DNA of 64,000 bases from Prevotellaceae bacterium UBA6398 (GCA_002437495.1 DJQA01000006.1:1-64000), one strand, 5' to 3'; counted from the first letter of the stretch, positions 8,787 through 17,837 are shown. The notes: generated by a model from the letters alone, not told the origin. Made by a program: numbers and translations.

Positions 8787-8902
8787 AAAACTACATAGGA
8801 CATGGGAAAAACTACGTCCTATGTAGGAAAAATTATATCAGACATAATCCAAACTACATCATACCTTTTTTTGACATTTGCAAATGTCTTGAAAAACAAA
8901 AG
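8787..8902. repeat. 21-bp-period repeat array, copy 2 (inverted orientation)
   Basis: Units ACTACATAGGACATGGGAAA, ACTACGTCCTATGTAGGAAA, AATTATATCAGACATAATCC and AACTACATCATACC run at a 20-21 bp period. They end in the exact 16-bp palindrome GACATTTGCAAATGTC (8873-8888) and CTTGAAAAACAAAAG. Read on the minus strand this is the same order as copies 3, 5 and 8. It joins the palindromic element at 8562-8752 through a short linker, so the pair is a composite in reverse orientation. Confidence 0.85.
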
Positions 8903-9014
8903 GTTACGCATTATTGTCAAATAAGGCGCAATGTGCTGTGTCTTAGGCTTTTGCCGAAAAAATGCTCTTTTTTGTTTTTGTGGGACGGACAGGGCATTTT
9001 TTGCGGGAAGTGCT

Positions 9015-9022
9015 TATATTTG
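9015..9022 (+). promoter_or_regulatory. Putative -7 box (TATATTTG) of the GH43 gene
   Basis: TATATTTG matches TAnnTTTG and lies 36 bp before the chosen start at 9058, giving a leader of about 30 nt. There is no -33 element at the ideal distance. Confidence 0.45.
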
Positions 9023-9057
9023 CATATCTGTGTGAAACAATTAATTTGGCTTGGAAA

Positions 9058-10179
9058 ATGAAATATATTTTGACATCGTTTCTACTGTGCATGGCGTTTG
9101 TCTGCTCTTGGGCGCAAAGCCCCATGGACGGCGGGGTGTGGAAGGACAACAACGGCGTGCACATCAACGCCCACGGCGGCAACATAATCTTCCACAAGGG
9201 TTTGTATTATTGGTATGGCGAAATTCGCTCCGACGGTGGGGCGGTGAGTTCGCTGGGCGTGAGCTGCTACACATCGAAGAACCTGACCGACTGGACCGAC
9301 AGGGGCATAGTGCTTCCTGTGTCAGACGAGGCGGGAAGCGACATCGAAGCCGGGTGCATCGTAGAGCGTCCCAAGGTGGTCAGAAACCCCAAGACGGGAA
9401 AGATTGTCATGTGGTTTCACCTTGAGCTTAAAGGGCGCGGCTATGCGGCGGCGCGCTATGGCGTGGCTGCTGCCGACAATCCCCTCGGGCCTTTCAGGTT
9501 TGTGCGCTCCGGCAGGGTCAATCCCGGACTTTATCCCATAGGCTTCTCGCTTCCCGACACAACGGATTTGAAGCATCAGATGCTTTTTGAGGAGTTGAAG
9601 ACATGGTGGACTCCCGAATGGCGCACGCAGGTTGAGCGAGGGATGTTTTTCCAGCGCGATGTGAAGGGCGGGCAGATGTCGCGGGACATGACGGTTTTCA
9701 TCGACGATGACGGCAAGGCGTATCATATATATTCCTCGGAGGAGAACCTCACGATACAGATTGCACAGCTCACGGACGACTATATGGAGCATAACGGCAG
9801 TTTTGTGCGCGTTGCCCCGGGAGGGCAGAACGAAGCCCCTGCAATTTTCAAGAAAGACGGCGTGTATTGGATGATAACAAGCGGCTGTACAGGCTGGGCG
9901 CCGAATGCGGCGCGTATGTTCACCGCCAAAAACATATTCGGACCGTGGCGGCAACTTCCCAACCCATGCCGTGGCGAAGGGGCGGAAAAGACTTTCGGTG
10001 CGCAGGGCACTTGCATATACCGCCTCGAGACCCCGGCACTGCGCAAGGCTTTCGGCGCGGAATACATATTCATGGCCGACATTTGGAATCCGAAACACCT
10101 GAACGACAGCCGGCATCTATGGCTTCCCATAGACTTTGAAAACGGACAGCCGGTGCTGCGGCGTGTCAGCGGATTATAA
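9058..10179 (+). CDS. Secreted glycoside hydrolase family 43 (GH43_34-like)
   Basis: A 373-residue beta-propeller glycosidase, probably releasing arabinose, xylose or galactose units from plant polysaccharide. Residues 1-19 are a signal peptide ending CSWAQ, so export to the periplasm or surface is likely. KDNNGVHINAHGG (Asp30, candidate base) and YYWYGE are typical of GH43_34-like members, and VERPKV (Glu103) fits the general acid. The frame is open further upstream, but Met at 9058 begins the signal peptide and sits behind a promoter box. It converges on the GH78 gene with a 14-nt overlap of 3' ends. The exact substrate cannot be told from sequence. Confidence 0.85.
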   Translation: MKYILTSFLLCMAFVCSWAQSPMDGGVWKDNNGVHINAHGGNIIFHKGLYYWYGEIRSDGGAVSSLGVSCYTSKNLTDWTDRGIVLPVSDEAGSDIEAGCIVERPKVVRNPKTGKIVMWFHLELKGRGYAAARYGVAAADNPLGPFRFVRSGRVNPGLYPIGFSLPDTTDLKHQMLFEELKTWWTPEWRTQVERGMFFQRDVKGGQMSRDMTVFIDDDGKAYHIYSSEENLTIQIAQLTDDYMEHNGSFVRVAPGGQNEAPAIFKKDGVYWMITSGCTGWAPNAARMFTAKNIFGPWRQLPNPCRGEGAEKTFGAQGTCIYRLETPALRKAFGAEYIFMADIWNPKHLNDSRHLWLPIDFENGQPVLRRVSGL

Positions 10180-12457
10180 GTTCTATCACGTGCTTTCCGC
10201 TTCCCACGGTGTAGGAGGTGTCAATACTTGTGAGCCTGTCAATCGGCACGTTCTTTCCGTTTACTTTTGCCTGCCTTATATTGCGGCTGTTGAAGCCTGC
10301 TGTTATGTTTGCAAGCGAAATGTCGGCAATCGAGTTGGTTGGAACTTCAATTGCGAACTTGATTTTCTTTTTTGTAACGGTAATGCTTTCTTTTATCACC
10401 CCTCTGAGGGTTGTTGTGTGCCCCGAAACGTGTTTCAGTTCTCCTATTTGCGGGTGTACAAGGAACACTTCGTATGCCGGTGCGGTTGGTATAATCCCGA
10501 GTATGTCGCGGAATGCTATGTTTGCCGGTGCCGTGGCCCACGCGTGGTTCCAGTCGAGGTTAGGCTTGAACTCCCGGTCCCAGTCCTCCATTGTCATTGT
10601 TGCCCCGCAGCGCATCATGTTAACCCAGCTGCGTTTGCTGTCTGATTCCATCATCTTAATTCCTTCCGTTCCGCGCCCTTGGCGGAAAAGTCCGTCAATA
10701 AGGAATTGCGAGGCGAATGCGCTGCACGCCATGCCGCGTTTTAGAATGTAATCGGTAACGGCTTTTGATTTTTCTTTTGGAATAAGCCCGAACGCGGCGG
10801 GGTAGAAGTTTGAGTGTGTGGCGCTGTGGTTTGAGTTTAAGGCATCGCGATATAGCGATGTGCTGTCGTTGAAGAATGCCTTGTTGAATCTTTTTTTGAA
10901 ATCGTCTGCTTTTTTTCTGTATGCTTGGGCTTTTGTGTCCATGCCGCATCCGTGTGAAATCGTTACCATGCGCCGCAGAGTTCTGTAATGCCATGCGTTC
11001 ACTACGGAATTGTAAACGCCCATTGTGTGTCCGTCCCTCTCTCCGCCCGACGGCTCGTTAAGTCCCGCACCTCCCGCCGGCCAATCAACAATGTCTTTGA
11101 GCGGGCTTTTCATGTTGATGCTCTTGAGAAAATCGGGCGTTTGCAGTCCCGTTTGGCTTGATATCAGGTTGTTGCTGCAGCGTAGCGCCGACAGAGTATG
11201 TGCTTCTATATCGTTGTAGTTTTGAGAAATGAGCCTTTTGTCCCCGGTAAAAAGAAAGTCGTATGCGGTGAGTTCCACGGTTTGCAGACTCCATTCCGTC
11301 GGCCATGTGGGATGGGCGATCAGATGTCTTACGCTGCGTCGCGACATCGCCGCATCGCCAAAAGCGAAATAGGTTCCGAGCATGCTTACAAGCGCATCGG
11401 CTTCGTAGGCAATGCGTTCACGGTCGCCGTCAACGAATATGCCGAGCATCGAAGTGGCATCGAGCGTGTATTTGCAGAAGTCAAAAACAGAGTCGAGCCT
11501 TGCGCTGCTGCTCTTGAACGAGGATGCTTTTCGGTTGAGCGGGTAGGTTATTGTTTCGCGTAGAAAGTTCACGTTCTTTATCACTCTGCTTTCGCTTTTT
11601 ACCTCGCAGTATCTGAACGGGGTTATTTCCCCGATGAATGCAGGTATTTTTACTGCGTCCGGTCCCGTGTTTCTTTTGTCGGGACGCAGTTTTATTCTGT
11701 AAAGATGCTTGCCTTTTTTTATGTCCAACTCGTATTTTGCACCGCGAATGGTGGCTCCGGGATTTATGTCCACATTTCCGCCCGAAGTGAGCTTTTCTCC
11801 GAAGGAAACAGTGATTTTCGAGTTTTTGGTGGCAGTAATCTCGAGCAGCGGTTGGGCGAAGGCATCGAGTCCGAAATCGGCGGAAAATGTTCCGTGTGGC
11901 GAGTGCTTTTTTGTTTTAGCCTTTTGCAGAGTTTTCACAAGCGGTTCATAGCTTGTGGCTGAGTCGTTGAGCGAATGGAATGTGCGAAAAAGTTTCGTTG
12001 AGCTCCACGAGCCACGGCTGTCTTTGTTGGTCTTTACCATTACGCGCCAGTAATACGCTCTGTCGGGCATAAGTTCCAGCTTCTGCGGTACCAAAGCGGT
12101 TGAGTTTCCATCGTATTGCAGTCCGCTGTCGAAAACATTGCCTTTCATGGCGGCTATGTCCTTGCGGTTGTCGGCTATGATTAGTCTGAATGCGGTTTGC
12201 CTCACGTTTCTGCCGTTTCCGGGAACAATCCATCCGAACGAGGGGTGTTTTGTTCTTATCCAGGCTGCACGATAGCGCATAGTGTCGGTTTGGGCTGCCG
12301 ATACTTTGATTTTTGTTGCGTATCCGTCTTTGTAGTAAAATTCCGTGTTTTCTATGAAGTCCGTTCGCAGTCCGTATGGCTTGTTGCTGCGCGCCGTGCA
12401 TACTGCACAAACGGCGACATATAATGCCGCGATGAAAATTTTTCCGCTTCCGCTCAT
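10166..12457 (-). CDS. Secreted alpha-L-rhamnosidase-like enzyme, GH78
   Basis: The 763-residue product has a short N-terminal hydrophobic signal (residues 5-22). A fibronectin-like region before residue 160 (YYWRVMVKTNKDSRGSWSS, ending KLFRTF) is typical of rhamnosidases. The (alpha/alpha)6 catalytic domain bears VDGDRERIAYEADA (about 342-355), the hallmark acidic cluster of GH78, then AHPTWPTEW and MTMEDWD. The C-terminal beta-sandwich closes with IIPTAPAYEVFLVHPQIG. It hydrolyses terminal alpha-L-rhamnosides, as in pectin rhamnogalacturonan; that substrate is inference. The first Met of the frame is used, with a TAAATTTG box 51 bp upstream. It is convergent with the GH43 gene. Confidence 0.88.
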   Translation of the reverse strand: MSGSGKIFIAALYVAVCAVCTARSNKPYGLRTDFIENTEFYYKDGYATKIKVSAAQTDTMRYRAAWIRTKHPSFGWIVPGNGRNVRQTAFRLIIADNRKDIAAMKGNVFDSGLQYDGNSTALVPQKLELMPDRAYYWRVMVKTNKDSRGSWSSTKLFRTFHSLNDSATSYEPLVKTLQKAKTKKHSPHGTFSADFGLDAFAQPLLEITATKNSKITVSFGEKLTSGGNVDINPGATIRGAKYELDIKKGKHLYRIKLRPDKRNTGPDAVKIPAFIGEITPFRYCEVKSESRVIKNVNFLRETITYPLNRKASSFKSSSARLDSVFDFCKYTLDATSMLGIFVDGDRERIAYEADALVSMLGTYFAFGDAAMSRRSVRHLIAHPTWPTEWSLQTVELTAYDFLFTGDKRLISQNYNDIEAHTLSALRCSNNLISSQTGLQTPDFLKSINMKSPLKDIVDWPAGGAGLNEPSGGERDGHTMGVYNSVVNAWHYRTLRRMVTISHGCGMDTKAQAYRKKADDFKKRFNKAFFNDSTSLYRDALNSNHSATHSNFYPAAFGLIPKEKSKAVTDYILKRGMACSAFASQFLIDGLFRQGRGTEGIKMMESDSKRSWVNMMRCGATMTMEDWDREFKPNLDWNHAWATAPANIAFRDILGIIPTAPAYEVFLVHPQIGELKHVSGHTTTLRGVIKESITVTKKKIKFAIEVPTNSIADISLANITAGFNSRNIRQAKVNGKNVPIDRLTSIDTSYTVGSGKHVIELIIR

Positions 12458-12507
12458 GGTGTTGTATAGTTGAATAGCCTGTAAAATGCCTGTTTTTGCT
12501 TTTGTTG

Positions 12508-12515
12508 CAAATTTA
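12508..12515 (-). promoter_or_regulatory. Putative -7 box (TAAATTTG) of the GH78 gene
   Basis: The minus strand reads TAAATTTG, matching TAnnTTTG, 51 bp upstream of the GH78 start. A clear -33 partner is not seen. Confidence 0.5.
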
Positions 12516-12621
12516 AGACAAAATTTTTACACTTCGTGAGCGCATGCGCCTTTTTTCTTAACAAAGGGAAAGACTATGGGGCGGAAAGGCTTGTGGCGCG
12601 AGTGGATTTGAACTTTATTAG

Positions 12622-12629
12622 TAACTTTG
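12622..12629 (+). promoter_or_regulatory. Putative -7 box (TAACTTTG) of the MATE gene
   Basis: TAACTTTG matches TAnnTTTG and is the same octamer as before the PepP-like, pta and DPP-IV-like genes. It lies 28 bp before the start at 12657, which favours that Met over an in-frame upstream one at 12627 that would overlap this box. Confidence 0.55.
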
Positions 12630-12656
12630 CGCGCTGTAATTTTTCAAAACACCACA

Positions 12657-14048
12657 ATGCTGAAATTCAAGAAAAGCGACAATCTTTTGGCGGCAATGCG
12701 CGATGGCAAAGAATTATCGCGTGCTGACAAGCTGAAGCTTATAGTGGATTTGAGCATACCATCGGTGCTGGCGCAAATAACGAGTGTGCTAATGTTTTAT
12801 ATCGATGCGGCGATGGTGGGGCATCTCGGGGCGGGGGCTTCGGCAAGCATAGGTCTTGTGGAGTCGACCACGTGGCTTTTCGGAAGTTTCACAAGTGCAA
12901 TGAGCATTGGTTTTTCCGTGCAGGTGGCCCACAAAGTAGGGGCCAAAGACTATGGCGAGGCGTGCAGGGTGTTTGCTAACGGACTTATTACCGCAGGTGT
13001 TTTCGGGATAGCCATTGCCATGTTGGCCGCCGCTATAGCTTGGCCGCTTCCGGTATGGCTGGGCGGCGGCGATGATATAAGGCGCGATGCATCGCTTTAT
13101 TTCTTTGTGTTTTCCATGGCCCTGCCTTTCATGCAAATCTCGAACCTTTCGTCCAACGTATTGAAGAGCAGCGGAAATATGCGCATACCCGGTGCCACAA
13201 GTATAATGATGTGTGCACTCGATGTTGTGTTCAACTACATATTCATATATATATGTGGATGGGGCGTTGTTGGTGCGGCCTTGGGTACTTTTGCCGCAGT
13301 GGCTGTAACTTCTGCCGCTAACACGTATTTCGCCGTATGGCGCAGCAAGGTGCTTTCCCTTCGGCGCGGGAAAGGTCTGTTCAAACTCAAAAAGGCGTAT
13401 GTGCGCAAGGCCGTTGGTATATTCTCACCACTGGTGTTGCAGTATGTTTTCATGGGCGGTGCGCAGATAGTCAGCACTATAATTGTAGCCCCTTTGGGTA
13501 ATGTGGCGATAGCCGCCAACACGTTCGCCATAACAGTGGAGAGCCTTTGTTATATGCCCGGCTATGGCATAGGCGATGCCGCTTCAACGTTAACGGGGCA
13601 GTCGCTCGGGGCGGGGCGTATTGACGTTTGTCGCAGTTTTGCCAAGATGACGGTTGGATTGGGCATGGCGGTTATGGCGGTGATGGGCGTTTTGATGTTT
13701 GTGTTTGCACCTCAAATGATAGGTTTCATAACCCCCGTGGAGGAAATCCGCGCCCTCGGCACCACGGTTTTGCGAATAGAGGCGTTTGCCGAGCCAATGT
13801 TTGCCGCCGCCATAGTAACGGCGTGTGTGTGCATAGGTGCGGGCGACACCAAAAGTCCCACAATAATAAACTTGTGCAGCATGTGGCTTGTGCGCCTTTC
13901 GCTTGCCGCCTTGCTCGCAATGAGTTACGGCCTGCCCGGCGTGTGGTTCGCAATGGCGGTGGAGCTTACGATACGCGGCACACTGTTTCTTGTGCGGCTG
14001 TTCCGTGGCGGGTGGATTAAGATGAAACCGAAAGCGCGGGAAAATTGA
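12657..14048 (+). CDS. MATE family efflux transporter
   Basis: A 463-residue inner-membrane protein with about twelve membrane segments in two six-helix halves. The first half opens ADKLKLIVDLSIPSVLAQIT and then MFYIDAAMVGHLG, the usual MATE signature region. Conserved texts of the second half include GYGIGDAASTLTGQSLGAG. It would export organic cations or metabolites in exchange for Na+ or H+. The start at 12657 (MLKFKK) is chosen because a TAACTTTG promoter box ends at 12629. It stands alone between glycosidase genes and faces the GH27 gene across a strong terminator. The substrate is unknown. Confidence 0.9.
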   Translation: MLKFKKSDNLLAAMRDGKELSRADKLKLIVDLSIPSVLAQITSVLMFYIDAAMVGHLGAGASASIGLVESTTWLFGSFTSAMSIGFSVQVAHKVGAKDYGEACRVFANGLITAGVFGIAIAMLAAAIAWPLPVWLGGGDDIRRDASLYFFVFSMALPFMQISNLSSNVLKSSGNMRIPGATSIMMCALDVVFNYIFIYICGWGVVGAALGTFAAVAVTSAANTYFAVWRSKVLSLRRGKGLFKLKKAYVRKAVGIFSPLVLQYVFMGGAQIVSTIIVAPLGNVAIAANTFAITVESLCYMPGYGIGDAASTLTGQSLGAGRIDVCRSFAKMTVGLGMAVMAVMGVLMFVFAPQMIGFITPVEEIRALGTTVLRIEAFAEPMFAAAIVTACVCIGAGDTKSPTIINLCSMWLVRLSLAALLAMSYGLPGVWFAMAVELTIRGTLFLVRLFRGGWIKMKPKAREN

Positions 14049-14131
14049 AATGCACAGCCTGCCGCAGCAAAAGCATGTATTTTGCGCAAACCGTTGATTA
14101 GCAAACAATTGCCGGAGTTTTAGTAATAAAA

Positions 14132-14254
14132 GATAAGTTTTTGTTTTTCATGTGTTTGCAAACGTCAAAAAAAGGTCTGATGTAGTTTGAATTATATCAG
14201 ACATAATTTTTCCTACATCGGACGTAGTATTTCCGATGTCCTATGTGGTCTTTG
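14132..14254. repeat. 21-bp-period repeat array, copy 3 (no palindrome partner)
   Basis: It starts with the conserved lead ATAAGTTTTTGTTTTTCA, then GTTTGCAAAC, AAAAAAAGGTCTGATGTAG, TTTGAATTATATCAGACATA, ATTTTTCCTACATCGGACG and TATTTCCGATGTCCTATGTG. The GTCTGAT / ATCAGAC hairpin is kept, with A-run before and T-run after. It lies between convergent genes, and the remaining bases of 14049-14306 show no gene. Confidence 0.85.
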
Positions 14255-14306
14255 TTTGATAAAGGTAGATCGCATATACTTTTTAATGCGGTTTTCTGCA
14301 TACGAG

Positions 14307-14340
14307 AAGGGGCGGCACTGTTGAGCGCCGCCCCTTTTTA
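14307..14340. terminator. Terminator between MATE and GH27 genes
   Basis: A 10-bp perfect stem AAGGGGCGGC / GCCGCCCCTT with loop ACTGTTGAGC runs into TTTTT. It stands between convergent genes and probably serves both. Confidence 0.85.
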
Positions 14341-14355
14341 TAAAAGAAAAATCGT

Positions 14356-15957
14356 TTATCTTTTTGTTATTGTGATGCCGTCGATGTCGGGGGCGTAGCC
14401 GTTGTCGCAGCCAAGTGTGATTGTGTTGTTGCCTTTCTTTAGTTTGCAGCGTACAGTGAGTGTGCTGTATTTCGTGAAACTTCCCGTGTTAAGGTCTTTG
14501 TAAATTAAAGGTCGCCCGCCGTTTACAACCATCTTGAGGTAGCGGTTTTCGCCGCACGCGTAGCGCACGGTTATGTCGTATGTCCCTCCCTTTTTGGAGT
14601 AAACATTTTCCCACTTCATGACGTTTTGCGGTGTATTGCCGAGGAACATCACTTTTACGCCGCACGAGGCGTTTGGGTCATCGGCATAGCGAACTGTTTG
14701 CTTGTTTTCGCCGAGATCGTTAAAGTCAGGCATATATGCGGTTCCCGCGTTGTAAACGGTGCGCTCAATGCGTTTTCCTTTCACAGTCCACATCTTAACG
14801 CTGCGTGGCGGCACGGTTTCGCTTATTTTGCCGTTGAGTTCCGGTCCTGCGCTGTGGTGGATAAGGTCGCGTGTTGTGGCTTTGCCGGTCATGTCGATGA
14901 TTTCGAGGGGAACGTCAAACGTTGCCGGTTCATCGCCAAGGTTGAGCAATGCCACGGCGCGTGTGTCGCCGTTGAGTTGCTTGATGTCCTTGACGTATAT
15001 CATGGAGTTGTTTTTTTGGTAAACTATGTATGCCTGAAGCCCGAGCGGGTCTTGGTTGATGTCGATGAGCTCCTTGTTTTTCATGAGTTCGAGCGATTTG
15101 GCGGGAATCTTTGTCATGTCGCAGCCCACAAGCAGCGGTGAGCTCTGAATGCACCATATAGCCATGTGAACCTCTTCCTCGTTCAAGGGTAAGCCTTTCC
15201 CTATTTCGAGCATATCCATGTCGTTATAGTGGCCATTGCCGCAATAGGCCGACAGGTATTTGTTCTTTCCTATCACATATTTGAACGAGGGCCAGTTTGC
15301 CTGTATGTCGCCACTAATTCTCCATGAGTCGGCAACGTTTTTGCACCAAGTGCCCGGGTATGCCCATCGGCAGATGTTGTATGAAATTTTGCGGCCTAAC
15401 TTTTTGCTTTCAGCCTTTATGGCGTTGCCGATGGCTGTGTATGTGGGCTCTTCTTGCAGCCCAAGACCGGCTGCACCGCAATAGTCAACTTTCACGAAGT
15501 CATAGTCCCATTTGTTGAAATAAAGGTCGCAGTCGGCGGCCTCGTGCCCGTTGAAGCCTACGCCTTGTCCGAATTCCGGTTTTTTGAATGAGCCGGAACC
15601 ACAGGTGTTTCCCGCCGCGTCATTATATATGCCCGGCTTCAGACCTTTCTTACGTATGTACTCCGATACGTATTTCATTCCGCGCGGGAAAAGCTCGTTG
15701 TTGCTTGTCATGTTGCCCTGTGCATCGCGCCCGCCCATGTAACCGTCGTCTATGTTGCAGTAAATGTAGCCGGCATCTCTTAGACCCGTGGAAACCTGTG
15801 CGTCGGCGTTTGCGCAGATATTCTTCTCGTTGATGTTGAGCGCAAGGGTATTCCAGCTGCTCCATCCCATTATCGGCGGGGCGAACTTCTTGGTTTTTTG
15901 TGCGCCCGCGCTTGTCGCCACAATCAGTGAGGCGCAAATTATCAAATACTTTTTCAT
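14356..15957 (-). CDS. Secreted alpha-galactosidase, GH27, with C-terminal carbohydrate-binding-like domain
   Basis: A 533-residue enzyme removing terminal alpha-galactose. Residues 1-19 are a signal peptide. The GH27 barrel starts at APPIMGWSSWNTL and carries CNIDDGY, FVKVDYCG (nucleophile Asp158) and WRISGD (acid/base Asp217), all in family order, plus GHYNDMDML. After the C-terminal beta domain (about 390) comes a beta-sandwich of about 130 residues (NAGTAYMPDFNDLG to DIDGITITKR) that looks like a CBM35/CBM6-type module. A TATATTTG box lies about 45 bp upstream. The enzyme class is clear; the polysaccharide target (galactomannan, pectin side chains) is not. Confidence 0.93.
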   Translation of the reverse strand: MKKYLIICASLIVATSAGAQKTKKFAPPIMGWSSWNTLALNINEKNICANADAQVSTGLRDAGYIYCNIDDGYMGGRDAQGNMTSNNELFPRGMKYVSEYIRKKGLKPGIYNDAAGNTCGSGSFKKPEFGQGVGFNGHEAADCDLYFNKWDYDFVKVDYCGAAGLGLQEEPTYTAIGNAIKAESKKLGRKISYNICRWAYPGTWCKNVADSWRISGDIQANWPSFKYVIGKNKYLSAYCGNGHYNDMDMLEIGKGLPLNEEEVHMAIWCIQSSPLLVGCDMTKIPAKSLELMKNKELIDINQDPLGLQAYIVYQKNNSMIYVKDIKQLNGDTRAVALLNLGDEPATFDVPLEIIDMTGKATTRDLIHHSAGPELNGKISETVPPRSVKMWTVKGKRIERTVYNAGTAYMPDFNDLGENKQTVRYADDPNASCGVKVMFLGNTPQNVMKWENVYSKKGGTYDITVRYACGENRYLKMVVNGGRPLIYKDLNTGSFTKYSTLTVRCKLKKGNNTITLGCDNGYAPDIDGITITKR

Positions 15958-16001
15958 GTTATGATTTTAATTAAAGTATAGCTTTCTTATCGTCTGTTTT
16001 G

Positions 16002-16009
16002 CAAATATA
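16002..16009 (-). promoter_or_regulatory. Putative -7 box (TATATTTG) of the GH27 gene
   Basis: The minus strand reads TATATTTG, matching TAnnTTTG, 45 bp upstream of the GH27 start. No well-placed -33 box was found. Confidence 0.5.
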
Positions 16010-16183
16010 ATAAGATTTTTTCACAAATATGGTAATGCGTTACAATGGTATATGCGAATTTCGCGGATGTGCGTGCATTTGTGTTTCGTTTACCCGAAAA
16101 TCGCTCCCGCTTTCTTGCGCGGGGTTTGTGTCGATATGCTTTTGCATCGGCTTTTGCTATGCGTCTCACGTCTGCACCGCACG

Positions 16184-16277
16184 AAGGAAAAACTATGTCC
16201 TATGTAGAAAAAATTATATCAGACATAATTCAAATTATTTCAGACCTTTTTTTGCCACCTGCAACTTGCGAAAAAAC
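16184..16277. repeat. 21-bp-period repeat array, copy 4 (inverted orientation)
   Basis: AACTATGTCCTATGTAGAAA, AAATTATATCAGACATAATT and CAAATTATTTCAGACCTTTT continue into TTTGCCACCTGCAACTTGCG and AAAAAACAA. This is the reverse-strand order of copy 3. There is no palindromic partner element. Confidence 0.8.
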
Positions 16278-16728
16278 AATTTGTTGAATCGGATGCTTAT
16301 TGTAATGGGAATTTTCTGCAAACCGGAGTGTTGCGCTGCTTCGGCGGTGTTTGCGGTGCCGCCTAAGGCTTGGACGTGGTGTAATGTAAAATATAGGTGT
16401 TTCGCGGTTAATTACCTGTCGGGCGGTATGCGCTGAATGGGGCGAATTGAAGTTGAATATCTTTGTCGGTGTGGTTATTCTGACTCTCAGCCGCATTGTT
16501 ATTAATGTGATAAAAAGAAAAAGCATCCGTTATGGTGGTTAAAATAAGTTCAAAACGGATGGTAATGGTTAAAAAATCAAAATAAAATTACCGTTTGTCT
16601 GCATGTTTCCGAGATGTGTTTGGGCTTAAGTTGTTGCTATTTTGATAGTTATCTGCATAACGTCGTTTTTGCTGTTTAATGGGGTTAGGACGGAGAAAGC
16701 TTGTTGGGAAGTTAAGTTGCTGAAATTC

Positions 16729-16759
16729 TTTGCAGATACGGAAATTATTTGTAATTTTG
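16729..16759 (+). promoter_or_regulatory. Promoter of the rpsL-rplQ ribosomal superoperon (TTTG-19-TAATTTTG)
   Basis: -33 box TTTG at 16729-16732 and -7 box TAATTTTG at 16752-16759, exactly 19 bp apart, match the Bacteroidetes sigma-ABfr consensus. Transcription should start near 16766, leaving about 78 nt of AT-rich leader before rpsL. Confidence 0.8.
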
Positions 16760-16843
16760 CAGCTCGAAATGGTGCGTTATGCGCCGTTGAGACGTTAATG
16801 AGGAAATAAATATATAATATATAAATAATTAAAATACAGTAAA

Positions 16844-17224
16844 ATGCCTACTATTCAACAATTGGTAAGAAAAGGCAGAAAAGTCTTGGTGGACAAGAGT
16901 AAATCGCCCGCCCTTGATTCGTGCCCTCAAAGGCGCGGAGTGTGCGTGCGTGTTTACACAACCACCCCCAAGAAGCCTAATTCTGCAATGCGTAAAGTTG
17001 CGCGTGTGCGTTTGACAAACTCCAAGGAGGTAAACTCTTATATACCGGGAGAGGGACACAACTTGCAGGAGCACAGTATTGTGCTTGTGCGTGGCGGTCG
17101 TGTTAAGGATCTTCCGGGTGTGCGTTACCACATAGTTCGCGGAACGCTCGATACTGCCGGTGTGGCAAACCGCACCCAACGTCGCTCCAAGTATGGGGCA
17201 AAAAGGCCTAAGGCGTCAAAGTAA
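16844..17224 (+). CDS. rpsL: 30S ribosomal protein S12
   Basis: 126 residues, full length, with [10 protein letters not shown] at the N terminus, [16 protein letters not shown] and [14 protein letters not shown]. The two decoding-centre lysines (in PKKPN and RVKDLPG) are of the wild-type, streptomycin-sensitive kind. It lies at the decoding site of the small subunit. First gene of the superoperon, behind a strong promoter and followed by a 114-bp gap with a hairpin before rpsG. Confidence 0.98.
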   Translation: MPTIQQLVRKGRKVLVDKSKSPALDSCPQRRGVCVRVYTTTPKKPNSAMRKVARVRLTNSKEVNSYIPGEGHNLQEHSIVLVRGGRVKDLPGVRYHIVRGTLDTAGVANRTQRRSKYGAKRPKASK

Positions 17225-17270
17225 ATAAATCATTTGGTTTGCGAGGAAGCAAATAACAGAAGGTTGAGTA

Positions 17271-17291
17271 AACGCTCCCGGCGGGGACGTT
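17271..17291 (+). promoter_or_regulatory. Hairpin in rpsL-rpsG intercistronic gap, possible S7 control site
   Basis: AACG pairs with CGTT and TCCC with GGGA around GGCG, with one bulged C. In E. coli S7 represses through the rpsL-rpsG gap; use here is inference from position only. Confidence 0.35.
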
Positions 17292-17338
17292 GAAGACAAA
17301 AATATTAGCAGCCCCAAATCAATAATCGCTAAAACAAA

Positions 17339-17815
17339 ATGAGAAAAGCAAAACCAAAGAAACGAGTGATCCTTCCCGATCCCGTTTTCGGAGACCAGAA
17401 GGTTTCCAAGTTTGTTAACCACCTTATGTATGACGGCAAGAAGAATACGTCTTATAAGATATTCTATGCCGCTCTTGAAATAGTGGGTGAGAAAAACAAG
17501 GATGCAGAAAAATCCGCATTGGAAGTATGGAAGTCTGCTCTTGACAAAATAACCCCGCAGGTAGAGGTTAAGTCGCGCAGAATAGGCGGTGCAACGTTCC
17601 AGGTTCCAACCGAAATACGCCCCGATCGTAAGGAGTCGGTCTCTATGAAGAATATGATAAACTTTGCTCGCAAGCGCAGCGGAAAATCCATGGCAGAGAA
17701 ACTTGCTGCCGAGATAATGGATGCTTACAACGAGCAGGGCGGCGCTTACAAGCGTAAAGAGGATATGCACCGTATGGCTGAGGCCAACCGTGCGTTCGCA
17801 CATTTCAGATTCTAA
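17339..17815 (+). CDS. rpsG: 30S ribosomal protein S7
   Basis: 158 residues, full family length, with [39 protein letters not shown] and [13 protein letters not shown]. It nucleates assembly of the 30S head by binding the 3' domain of 16S rRNA. fusA starts 22 nt later behind AAAGGAGAG, an unusually strong ribosome binding site for this genome. Confidence 0.98.
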   Translation: MRKAKPKKRVILPDPVFGDQKVSKFVNHLMYDGKKNTSYKIFYAALEIVGEKNKDAEKSALEVWKSALDKITPQVEVKSRRIGGATFQVPTEIRPDRKESVSMKNMINFARKRSGKSMAEKLAAEIMDAYNEQGGAYKRKEDMHRMAEANRAFAHFRF

Positions 17816-17837
17816 GATTAAAGGAGAGTAAATACAG

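Larger units (their letters stand above)
15958..16843. other. Long divergent spacer between GH27 and rpsL operon
   Basis: 886 bp without a supportable gene. It holds the GH27 promoter box, a 21-bp repeat array and the rpsL promoter. A 7-bp stem ATCCGTT / AACGGAT lies at 16525-16560 with no T-run. Short ORFs here lack start context or similarity to anything I know. Confidence 0.5.

Noticed and set aside
8469..9061. ORFs of 78 and 179 codons across the composite repeat before the GH43 gene
   Set aside because: They cross a terminator and two repeat families, and the translation is again repeat text.
9322..10116. 264-codon ORF opposite GH43
   Set aside because: It is antisense to conserved GH43 motifs and lacks a signal or domain.
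15958..16843. tRNA or small RNA gene in the long spacer before rpsL
   Set aside because: No T-arm or cloverleaf was found; the only stem is 7 bp without a T-run.
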